Shown here piece after piece: positions 1 to 6,222 of a stretch of 9,142 bases of DNA. The position numbers were made by a program, and so were the translations under genes. Origin of the DNA: DBFJGL01 sp048394785. Lineage in GTDB: Bacteria > Bacillota > Clostridia > Christensenellales > CAG-917. The stretch spans positions 1 through 9,142 of the forward strand of contig DBFJGL010000054.1 in assembly GCA_048394785.1 (NCBI GenBank), written 5' to 3'. Numbering within the stretch: position 1 is the first letter of the stretch; each line of letters starts with the position of its first letter. Under the pieces are notes generated by a model that saw only the letters and a program-made list of their open reading frames with translations, did not search any database and was not told the DNA's origin.

Positions 1-348
1 GATCGGAGCGGAGTCTATGGTCTTTGTGGGCAGAAATTCGAGGTTCAGAATTTTCGTGTCGTCGTATAGATTTGCAATCTGATGATAGTAGCCCGTATTG
101 ATGAGAATAAAACAATTATTGCCCACCGTCACGGTTTCCAATGAGTCTGACGCTTCGTCGGTTTTGTATACGAAATCGAACTGACCTCTTTCGCAGTACA
201 TAATCTCGAACTGCGGGTGAGTGTGAATGTCCATTGAAAAATCGGAATAAAAAACTTCCTGATACCAGTTTTTAAGGTACAGGTACATTTCGTCCGAATC
301 TTTGAGCCTCGGAGAGTTTTCGGGAAAAATTTTTGCGCCGTCACTCAT
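1..348 (-). CDS. AraC-family transcriptional regulator, N-terminal sensor part (partial)
   Basis: The ATG at 348-346 opens a frame that stays open to the window edge, giving the first 116 residues; the C-terminal part is missing. Residues 39-60 contain His-Thr-His-Pro-Gln-Phe-Glu-Ile-Met-Tyr followed by a Gly turn (HTHPQFEIMY, residues 42-51). Residues 80-91 contain a Phe-Ile-Leu-Ile-Asn...Gly-Tyr-Tyr-His strand. This is the pattern of the cupin-like sugar-sensing domain of AraC-family regulators, which normally precedes two helix-turn-helix motifs. The gene is divergent from a GH43 plus ABC importer operon, the usual place for a regulator that senses an imported sugar and controls its neighbours; that role is inferred. 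No Shine-Dalgarno sequence precedes the ATG, and no ATG, GTG or TTG lies in frame in the roughly 20 codons upstream. Met21 is another possible start but also lacks a good ribosome binding site. Without the HTH part the family call rests on the sensor domain alone. Confidence 0.75.
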   Translation of the reverse strand, partial: MSDGAKIFPENSPRLKDSDEMYLYLKNWYQEVFYSDFSMDIHTHPQFEIMYCERGQFDFVYKTDEASDSLETVTVGNNCFILINTGYYHQIANLYDDTKILNLEFLPTKTIDSAPI

Positions 349-354
349 ATTTTC

Positions 355-383
355 AATATAACAGCAAAAAATACCTTTGTCAA
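355..383 (-). promoter_or_regulatory. Sigma-A-type promoter of the AraC-family gene
   Basis: On the minus strand there is a perfect -35 TTGACA (383-378), a 17-bp spacer and a -10 TATATT (360-355), preceded by TG one base upstream (extended -10). The expected transcription start, 6-7 bases after the -10, falls on or next to the first base of the ATG at 348, implying a leaderless or nearly leaderless mRNA. Confidence 0.7.
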
Positions 384-437
384 TTTCGCAAAAAGTTTGT
401 TTTTCTTTTTTATTACTTAACGTAAAAATAGCAAACT

Positions 438-468
438 AAATGTCAAAAAGCGCATTGAAATGACATTT
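438..468. promoter_or_regulatory. Inverted repeat at the operon promoter, candidate operator
   Basis: AAATGTCA (438-445) and TGACATTT (461-468) are perfect 8-bp inverted arms separated by 15 bp, with centres about 23 bp apart, close to two helical turns. The left arm lies just upstream of the -35 box of the rightward promoter and the right arm directly abuts it inside the spacer. TGTCAA of the left arm (441-446) recurs at 378-383, where it is also the -35 box of the divergent regulator gene, exactly 63 bp (six turns) away. It is a candidate binding site for the adjacent regulator or another factor. The arms are short and AT-rich, so chance is possible. Confidence 0.4.
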
Positions 469-483
469 TTCGGTTGATACGAT
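455..483 (+). promoter_or_regulatory. Sigma-A-type promoter of the GH43/ABC operon
   Basis: On the plus strand there is -35 TTGAAA (455-460), a 17-bp spacer and -10 TACGAT (478-483), with TG at 475-476 forming an extended -10. Transcription would start near 490, giving a leader of about 19 bases that contains the ribosome binding site AGGGGG (496-501), 7 bases before the ATG at 509. The spacer begins with the right arm of an inverted repeat, so a protein bound there would interfere directly with RNA polymerase. Confidence 0.6.
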
Positions 484-508
484 AAGCAAAAAGACAGGGG
501 GAAACACG

Positions 509-1657
509 ATGAAAAAGTTAATATTTCCGTTGGTAATCTTGTTGGTCGCGTCCGTATCTTTTTTGGCGGCGTGCAACAACCCGGGCGAAAAACCCAACAC
601 GCCCGAGGAGCCCGTTGTATCCGAAAACAACTTTTATACAAATCCCATTTCCCCGATAGTTGACGGCGAAAGAAAAAGCACATATCAGGCAGACCCGTAT
701 ATCGTCCGCGACGACGACGGAACGTTTTATATGTACTGCACGCAAACCGACGTTTATACTCCGCAGATTGCTTTCAAGCGCGGTCCCGTATGGAGCTCCG
801 CAGATATGCACAGCTGGGAATACGTTGGCGACGTTTTTGAGAATTATTCTCCCGATTGGGGTACTTCGGGCGCGGGCGTGTGGGCTCCTACAGTGCTCAA
901 AGTAGGCGACAAATGGAATTTTTATTATTCCTTGTCCACCGGCGGCGACGCGAACCCCGGCATAGGAGTTGCAACTTCGCCCACTCCGTACGGACCTTGG
1001 ACGCATTACGGAAAACTTTTTAACAGCGAGGAAATAGGAGTCACCAACTCCATCGACCCGCACGTTTTTTACGACGAAGGCAGACTTTATATGGTTTTCG
1101 GTTCCTTCGGAGGACTTATAACGCTTGTCGAGCTTACCGCAGACGGACTCGGGCTTATGGGCGGAGTGCAATATCAGAACGAGCACAAAGTCGCGCTTGC
1201 CGGGTTTGAAATTTTCAATATGGATAACTACGAGGCAAGCATAATCCTGAAAAAAGACGGTTGGTACTATCTCTTTTTATCGACGGGCACTTGCCTCAGC
1301 GGTAAAAAATCGACGTATCACGTTGTTGTCGCGCGTTCCAAATCGCTGACGGGACCTTATCTCGATTCGCAGGGCAGAGATATGTTCGGTCCCAACAGGG
1401 GCGACGCGGTGGTAGTTCCTTCGCTGAGCGGCGCGATGGGCACGGGACACTGCGCGGTGATACAGGACGACATAGGCGACTATTGGATGCTCTATCACGG
1501 ATACGACACGAGAGCGGTTGCCGAACCGAGAGTTCTTTATCTCGACAAATTGCTGTGGGACGAAACGACGGGTATGCCTCACGTAAAGGATAACGTGGCG
1601 AGCAACGGCGAAAGACTGCCCGGACCGTATATCAACAGTCTTGAAAACGCGGCGTGA
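509..1657 (+). CDS. GH43 glycoside hydrolase lipoprotein, endo-arabinanase-like (paralog 1)
   Basis: This 382-residue secreted lipoprotein has a hydrophobic segment at residues 4-19, then the lipobox Leu-Ala-Ala-Cys with Cys22 as lipidation site and a Pro/Glu-rich linker to about residue 40. The rest is one five-bladed GH43 catalytic domain. Candidate catalytic residues are Asp62 (ADPYIVRD, general base), Asp183 (SIDPHVFYD, pKa modulator) and Glu242 (NYEAS, general acid). Other arabinanase-like marks are VWAP (124-127), GIGVAT (151-156), STY...GPY (268-284) and GTGH with His314 before a YW..YHGYD strand; in this group that His sits near the active-centre cation. Known members cut alpha-1,5-linked arabinan outside the cell; a beta-xylosidase or arabinofuranosidase activity cannot be excluded. 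The ATG is chosen by AGGGGG 7 bases upstream. It is first in the operon and paralogous to the next gene. Cys315 replaces the Asn that follows this His in the paralog. Confidence 0.85.
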   Translation: MKKLIFPLVILLVASVSFLAACNNPGEKPNTPEEPVVSENNFYTNPISPIVDGERKSTYQADPYIVRDDDGTFYMYCTQTDVYTPQIAFKRGPVWSSADMHSWEYVGDVFENYSPDWGTSGAGVWAPTVLKVGDKWNFYYSLSTGGDANPGIGVATSPTPYGPWTHYGKLFNSEEIGVTNSIDPHVFYDEGRLYMVFGSFGGLITLVELTADGLGLMGGVQYQNEHKVALAGFEIFNMDNYEASIILKKDGWYYLFLSTGTCLSGKKSTYHVVVARSKSLTGPYLDSQGRDMFGPNRGDAVVVPSLSGAMGTGHCAVIQDDIGDYWMLYHGYDTRAVAEPRVLYLDKLLWDETTGMPHVKDNVASNGERLPGPYINSLENAA

Positions 1658-1670
1658 AGTTGAGAGTACC

Positions 1671-1676
1671 GAGGAG
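1671..1676 (+). promoter_or_regulatory. Ribosome binding site deciding the start of the second GH43 gene
   Basis: GAGGAG lies 6 bases before the ATG at 1683. The frame is open upstream to a TTG at 1641, inside the end of the preceding gene, but that codon has no ribosome binding site and would place 14 charged residues (KTRREVESTEEK) before the signal peptide. The ATG at 1683 gives a normal lipoprotein signal. Confidence 0.75.
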
Positions 1677-1682
1677 AAGATT

Positions 1683-2855
1683 ATGAGAAAAGTCATTCTT
1701 GCAACGGCGACGATATTGATTTTGGTTGCGGCGGCTGCGTTTATGTTCGCCTGCAATCCGCCTGCCTCTCCGGACGGAGGCAGTCCCAACGAGCCCGAAA
1801 GAACCTATACGAACGAAACTTATTCAAATCCGCTCCGTTTTTATAAACAGGACGGCTCGGAATACGAAGTGACGGTGGCGGACCCCGACGTGTACCGCGA
1901 CGACGAAAGCGGATATTTCTATATGTACTGCACAAACACCTATTGCGAAATGGGGGATAAGGGAATGCAGTACGACAGAGGTCCTATTTTCAGAAGCAAA
2001 AATCTCGTAGATTGGACGTGGGTGGGCAGCGTGTTCGACGGACACCCGAACGCTCTCGATTGGCACGACAAGAATGCGGGAGTATGGGCGCCGGCAATTA
2101 TTAAGGTCGGCGACAGATACAACTATTACTATTCGCTGTCGCTGTGGGGCGATTCCAACCCCGGCATAGGCGTCGCGACCGCGCCGACGCCCTACGGTCC
2201 TTGGACTCATTACGGGAAACTGCTTGACCAGGAAATGACGGGAGTGCGCAACGGCATAGACCCCTTCGCTTATTACGACGGCGAACAGCTTTATATGGTA
2301 TGGGGCAGCTTTTTCGGTATTGCCGCCACGCTTCTTACCGACGACGGTACCGAACTGTTTTACGGCGACGCAGTGAAAGACCACATCTATTATCTGATTG
2401 ACGACAATACGGGCGGCGAGGGTATGAACGTCGACATCAACTACGAAGGCAGTTACATTATACCCCACGACGGCAAGCTGTATTATTTCGGCTCGCAGGG
2501 CACATGTCTTGCTTCTACCGATTCGACTTATAAGGTCAGAGCAGGCGTTGCGGATAAGTTTTTGGACAAATTTACCACTCACGACGGAATAACGATGGAT
2601 AAAGAACCTTACGGAGAGGAAGTCGTATCTCCGAGCGAAAGCGTCGTGGGAGTGGGGCACAACGCCGTCGTACAGGATTTTGCGGGCGATTATTGGCTGT
2701 TTTACCACGGCTACGACGTAAACGGCGTGCGTCCGAGCGAAAGAATAGTTTTTATGGACAAATTGCTGTGGGACGAAAACGGTATGCCGTACGTTGAGGG
2801 CAGAGTCGCCTCCGTCGGCAAAGAAAAACTCGGACCGACCATAGTTAAATTTTAA
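1683..2855 (+). CDS. GH43 glycoside hydrolase lipoprotein, endo-arabinanase-like (paralog 2)
   Basis: This 390-residue secreted protein has a hydrophobic signal at residues 4-22 and a probable lipidated Cys24 (Phe-Met-Phe-Ala-Cys). The lipobox is poor, with Met at -3 and Phe at -2. A linker to about residue 40 leads into a GH43 propeller. Candidate catalytic residues are Asp67 (VADPD), Asp193 (GIDPF) and Glu255 (NYEGS). GVGHN with His326 is followed by a YWLFYHGYD strand, as in arabinanases. From residue 134 to 212 about two thirds of positions match the upstream GH43 (hand count 54 of 79), so the pair arose by duplication. Differences lie in loops: a longer insertion at residues 85-97, a WGD loop at 155-157 and a longer acidic segment at 226-250. 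These suggest a different substrate length or branching preference (inference). It starts 25 bp after the previous stop and is presumably co-transcribed and anchored to the outer face of the membrane. Confidence 0.84.
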   Translation: MRKVILATATILILVAAAAFMFACNPPASPDGGSPNEPERTYTNETYSNPLRFYKQDGSEYEVTVADPDVYRDDESGYFYMYCTNTYCEMGDKGMQYDRGPIFRSKNLVDWTWVGSVFDGHPNALDWHDKNAGVWAPAIIKVGDRYNYYYSLSLWGDSNPGIGVATAPTPYGPWTHYGKLLDQEMTGVRNGIDPFAYYDGEQLYMVWGSFFGIAATLLTDDGTELFYGDAVKDHIYYLIDDNTGGEGMNVDINYEGSYIIPHDGKLYYFGSQGTCLASTDSTYKVRAGVADKFLDKFTTHDGITMDKEPYGEEVVSPSESVVGVGHNAVVQDFAGDYWLFYHGYDVNGVRPSERIVFMDKLLWDENGMPYVEGRVASVGKEKLGPTIVKF

Positions 2856-2871
2856 CGCAAGGAGGAAGATT

Positions 2872-4362
2872 ATGAAAAAAAGATGGATGCTGATTCTCGT
2901 TATTTTATCGGTGTTTGTCATCGTGTTTGCGGCGTGCAACAAGCCCGACGGACCTGCAAAGCTCGAAGGCGACGGCGACATCGTGTATGACGAAAACGGC
3001 AACGTGGTTTACAACGACGTTCAACTCAAGATGTGGAGCGTCACGACGGGCGACGACGCCAACACGCAGGATAAAATCGTCGCCGAGTTCAACAGAATGT
3101 ACGACGGTCTGATAAACGTAACCGTCGAGCACTATTCCCGTTACGACCTCGAAACCTTGCTCAGCAACACAATGCAGTTTGACAGTAAAAACGCACCGGA
3201 TATGCTGTTCAATCACGGTTCGAGAGTCACGGAGTACAACGAAAGAGGCTGGTTGCAGGAAGTGGATTTCTTCTTCGGCAAGAGCGGCGCGTCCTTTGAC
3301 AAAGAGGATTACGTCGATTCTCTGCTCGACAGTGTGGAAATAAACGGTACGGCTTACGGCGTGCCCATCGACTGCCACTCCGCAATCATCTGCATAAGAG
3401 AGGATATTCTCGAAAAGAACGGACTGTCCATTCCCACAAACTATGCGGAACTTTGCAGCGTTGCCGACCAAGCGGCGCAGCTTGCTGCCAATAACAATCT
3501 TTGGATAAGAGGCGAAAACTCCGAGGGCTACGGCGCGACGGAGTGGAGAAAAGCGTCCACAGCCGAGCCTTATACCGCGTTCCCGATTTCTTACGGCGAT
3601 ATGTGGGTTCACGAGTTCGTCGATTACACTGCGGCGGTGCAGAACGGCGGCACGATTGTCGACGCGGAAGGTATGCCGTCCTGGAACAGTCAGGAGACGG
3701 CAAACGGACTTCAAGTTCTCCGCGATTGGATTTTCCCGAGCGACAGTTCGACCAACCGCTACGCGTTGAGCCGCGATTACGGTTCTTCCTATGACGTAGG
3801 CGACGCTCCGTTTAACAGCGGCAAGTGCATTTTCAAGCTCCAAGGACCTTGGGCGTGGCAGAAAGAGTTGCAGACGTTCGACCAGATGCTCGCAAAGGAC
3901 GGCGGTTCGGATAATATCACAACCCGTTCGCTTTCCGGAATGTTCGCGAAAGACGGCAGTAAAGATTATGCCTCGCTCATCAAAGGCGAAGGACACGCCA
4001 TAACGCTTATGAGCACGGTAAAGAGCTACACGAAAGCGGCGGCAGCTACTGTCTTTATGGAGTATATGGCAAATTATTCGGGCATCGAATGGGCAAAACG
4101 CGGACATCTTCCCGCAGTCATTTCCGTATCGCAGTCCGATGAATATCTCAGCGACGCGGCATATGAGGAATATATCAAATATTGGGGTTCTCCCGCCGAT
4201 TACGTCGTTGTGCCTCCCACGAAATATTATTCGTACGTAGACACGTATTTCAAGGGCGTGGCGCAGAAATCCATTGCAAACGCGTACAAGAACCAGAGCA
4301 TAAAAGCAATGCTCGACGAGGAGTACAGAAGCTGTATCGATTACATTCAACTTTACAGCTGA
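2872..4362 (+). CDS. Extracellular solute-binding lipoprotein of a CUT1 sugar ABC importer
   Basis: This 496-residue lipoprotein has a signal peptide at residues 1-21, Cys22 as lipid anchor (Phe-Ala-Ala-Cys-Asn) and an acidic linker to about residue 48. The mature part looks like family 1 solute-binding proteins for oligosaccharides: a first strand QLKMWS (51-56), QDKIVAEFN (66-74), the hinge-proximal YGVPID (162-167), FNSG...QGPW (314-327) and GHLPA (411-415) near the C-terminal lobe. It would capture sugar released by the two upstream GH43 enzymes and deliver it to the permease pair encoded next. The ligand is inferred to be a pentose oligosaccharide from context only. AAGGAGG at 2859-2865, 6 bases before the ATG, fixes the start; the gap to the preceding gene is 16 bp. 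Length is slightly above the usual 420-470 residues, mostly through the N-terminal linker. Confidence 0.9.
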   Translation: MKKRWMLILVILSVFVIVFAACNKPDGPAKLEGDGDIVYDENGNVVYNDVQLKMWSVTTGDDANTQDKIVAEFNRMYDGLINVTVEHYSRYDLETLLSNTMQFDSKNAPDMLFNHGSRVTEYNERGWLQEVDFFFGKSGASFDKEDYVDSLLDSVEINGTAYGVPIDCHSAIICIREDILEKNGLSIPTNYAELCSVADQAAQLAANNNLWIRGENSEGYGATEWRKASTAEPYTAFPISYGDMWVHEFVDYTAAVQNGGTIVDAEGMPSWNSQETANGLQVLRDWIFPSDSSTNRYALSRDYGSSYDVGDAPFNSGKCIFKLQGPWAWQKELQTFDQMLAKDGGSDNITTRSLSGMFAKDGSKDYASLIKGEGHAITLMSTVKSYTKAAAATVFMEYMANYSGIEWAKRGHLPAVISVSQSDEYLSDAAYEEYIKYWGSPADYVVVPPTKYYSYVDTYFKGVAQKSIANAYKNQSIKAMLDEEYRSCIDYIQLYS

Positions 4363-4382
4363 TTTCCTGAGGAGAGAGCGGA

Positions 4383-5360
4383 ATGCAGAAGACGGTTGAA
4401 ATAAAACAATACGCCGCAGAACGGGAAATGCGCAAAAGCCTGGCAAGGAAGTCCTTGTCGGTGGGCACATTTCTCGGACCGTATGCAGTCAGCTTCGCGA
4501 TGTTTTTCGTGTTTCCGCTGATATTCGGCATAGTAATGTCCTTTTCGGAATTCACTCCGAAATCCTTTATGCCGGATGAAGTGGGAACGCTGGATAACTT
4601 CAAGGTATTGTTCGGCGACAACTCTATTGCAAGAGACTTTTGGTCTTCGGTAAGCACCACGATAAAGTTCTGTGCGTGCATAGTGCCGCTGTCAATGCTC
4701 ATACCGCTGGGGCTCGCGCTGCTCACCAATATGAAACCTCCGGGATACAAGCTGTTCCGTGCGCTCATATACGTGCCGGGCATCTTTCCGTTGACGGCGA
4801 CGGGACTCATTCTCATGAGAATGTTCGACGCGCACTATGGTTGGGTTAACAACGTGTTCGGACTGTCGATAGACTGGTTCGGAAGCGTGTGGGCGTGCTG
4901 GTTTATGATAGGTTTTCTGTGCATATGGTGCGGTATCGGCGGCAACTTCATCATTATGTCGGCAGGGCTTGAAAACGTCGACAAAACGCTGTACGAAGCG
5001 GCAAAAATAGACGGTTGCAACGGTTGGAAGAAGTTTCTTCACGTCACCCTTCCGGGCATAAAGCCGCAGTTGTTTCTGACGCTGTTCACGACGATTATCG
5101 GCTATATGAACATTTACGGGCAAATATTCATTTTGGGAAGCAACAATCCCGACTTGGATTCTATGAAGTCGGCGGTTTATCGGATACAGGATTTACTTGC
5201 CGGCTCCAACCCGCGCGCTTTCGGATACGCGGCGGCGATGGGCATATGTCTCGGACTTATCATCATCGTCATAGCCGTCGTACAGCTCGCGGTTACGAAA
5301 GACAGAAAAGGAGGTAGAAAGCGTGCTGAGGAGTTTAGACAATGGAAAGAAAGCAGGTAA
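4383..5360 (+). CDS. CUT1 sugar ABC importer permease, MalF/UgpA type
   Basis: This 325-residue integral membrane protein has an Arg/Lys-rich cytoplasmic N-terminus (residues 1-27) and about six hydrophobic segments near 30-52, 92-115, 126-147, 168-192, 229-250 and 282-304. The ATPase-coupling EAA loop is clear at residues 205-228: EAAKIDG, then Trp-Lys-Lys and VTLPGIKP. This is the first of two permeases, together forming the membrane channel of the importer fed by the binding protein upstream. The ribosome binding site GAGGAG (4369-4374) lies 8 bases before the ATG, and the gap to the previous gene is 20 bp. The last 12 codons overlap the start of the next permease in another frame, and the region just before its stop (5308-5315) doubles as the ribosome binding site of that gene, suggesting coupled translation so the two subunits are made in equal amounts. 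Confidence 0.93.
   Translation: MQKTVEIKQYAAEREMRKSLARKSLSVGTFLGPYAVSFAMFFVFPLIFGIVMSFSEFTPKSFMPDEVGTLDNFKVLFGDNSIARDFWSSVSTTIKFCACIVPLSMLIPLGLALLTNMKPPGYKLFRALIYVPGIFPLTATGLILMRMFDAHYGWVNNVFGLSIDWFGSVWACWFMIGFLCIWCGIGGNFIIMSAGLENVDKTLYEAAKIDGCNGWKKFLHVTLPGIKPQLFLTLFTTIIGYMNIYGQIFILGSNNPDLDSMKSAVYRIQDLLAGSNPRAFGYAAAMGICLGLIIIVIAVVQLAVTKDRKGGRKRAEEFRQWKESR
5308..5315 (+). promoter_or_regulatory. Ribosome binding site deciding the GTG start of the second permease
   Basis: AAGGAGGT lies inside the end of the first permease gene, 7 bases before the GTG at 5323. It matches the anti-Shine-Dalgarno sequence almost perfectly. The nearby ATG at 5342 is in another frame, so GTG is the supported start. 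Confidence 0.8.
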
Positions 5361-6216
5361 AGCCGTATCTTTCGTGATACTCGCCGCAGTTTCGATAATA
5401 ATGCTGATACCTCTGATATGGGGCGTATCCGGCTCGTTCAGAACAAGCGGCGACGTACTCGCGCACCCCGAAAAGTTCTTTCCGTCGAATTGGGACGCAT
5501 TCACGTTCGACGGATACGAGGAGCTGTTTTCAAAGGCGCAGTTCGACAGCACGCGTCCTAACGAGTGGTATCCGATTTGGAATTGGCTGTTCAATTCGCT
5601 TATCGTCGCGCTCGGAGGCACGCTCGTATATCTTGTGATAGCCGCGCTTGCCGCATACGCTTTCGTGTTTCTCGATTTCAAATATTCCAACAAAATATTC
5701 TATTTCCTCATATGCACGATGACGATACCGGGAATAGTGTCCACGACGCCTCAGCTCATAAATATGAACCTGCTCGGCGCGTACAAGTCGCTTCTCGGAC
5801 TGATACTTCCGTCGCTTGGAGGAGTTTACGGAGTATTTCTGATACGGCAGTTCTTTCTCGGCATTCCAAAAGACTTAATCGAAAACGCAAAAATCGACGG
5901 CGCGAGCAACTTGAAAATATTCGGGAAAATCGTGCTTCCGCTCGGTAAATCGGCATTGTTCGTGCAGGGGCTTTTCGGTTTTATGGCTGCTTGGAACGAC
6001 GTTCAATGGGCACAGCTCATTATAGGAAGCGCGCCGCGCAGCACCTGGACGCTCGCATACGGTCTGAAAGTTATTTCCGACCAAAGCGAAGCATATGAGT
6101 CGATGACTCTTGCGCTTGCGAGCGCGGTCATAGCAATGATACCCATATTTATCGTATATCTCGTCGCGCAGAGCAAAATCATCGAAGGCGTGGCGAATAC
6201 GGGCATAAAGAGGTAG
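5323..6216 (+). CDS. CUT1 sugar ABC importer permease, MalG/UgpE type
   Basis: This 297-residue membrane protein starts with GTG and overlaps the upstream permease by 38 bp. Hydrophobic segments lie near residues 15-36, 88-115, 124-146, 157-178, 210-230 and 262-284, giving the six of this family. The EAA loop is at 187-211 (ENAKIDG, then IFGKIVLPLGKSA). The protein ends GVANTGIKR, close to the usual MalG-type ending I.GV..GA.KG. A periplasm-side (extracytoplasmic) loop at about 40-85 is typical of the second permease of CUT1 systems. It pairs with the preceding permease and docks with the ATPase encoded 6 bp downstream. Family assignment is firm; substrate is inferred from the GH43 genes. Confidence 0.93.
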   Translation: MLRSLDNGKKAGKAVSFVILAAVSIIMLIPLIWGVSGSFRTSGDVLAHPEKFFPSNWDAFTFDGYEELFSKAQFDSTRPNEWYPIWNWLFNSLIVALGGTLVYLVIAALAAYAFVFLDFKYSNKIFYFLICTMTIPGIVSTTPQLINMNLLGAYKSLLGLILPSLGGVYGVFLIRQFFLGIPKDLIENAKIDGASNLKIFGKIVLPLGKSALFVQGLFGFMAAWNDVQWAQLIIGSAPRSTWTLAYGLKVISDQSEAYESMTLALASAVIAMIPIFIVYLVAQSKIIEGVANTGIKR

Positions 6217-6222
6217 TGCAGT

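Noticed and set aside
401..420. T-rich run in the intergenic region as a possible terminator
   Set aside because: No GC-rich hairpin precedes it on either strand, and the flanking genes diverge, so no terminator is expected there.
438..468. The inverted repeat as a terminator or riboswitch hairpin
   Set aside because: It lies upstream of the predicted transcription start, so it is not in the operon mRNA; its arms are AT-rich and the loop is 15 bases long.
1641..1682. Upstream TTG start for the second GH43 gene
   Set aside because: It has no ribosome binding site and would add charged residues ahead of a normal signal peptide. The ATG at 1683 has GAGGAG at correct spacing.
1824..3002. Open frame of 392 codons on the minus strand opposite the second GH43 gene
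   Set aside because: It is antisense to a clear enzyme gene, crosses a gene junction, and its product has no recognisable motif.
2905..4470. Long open frame (521 codons) on the minus strand
   Set aside because: It lies antisense to the binding-protein gene, its product is a Val/Arg/Cys-rich sequence with no recognisable domain, and it has no ribosome binding site. The GAC-rich codon use of the sense gene keeps the opposite frame free of stops.
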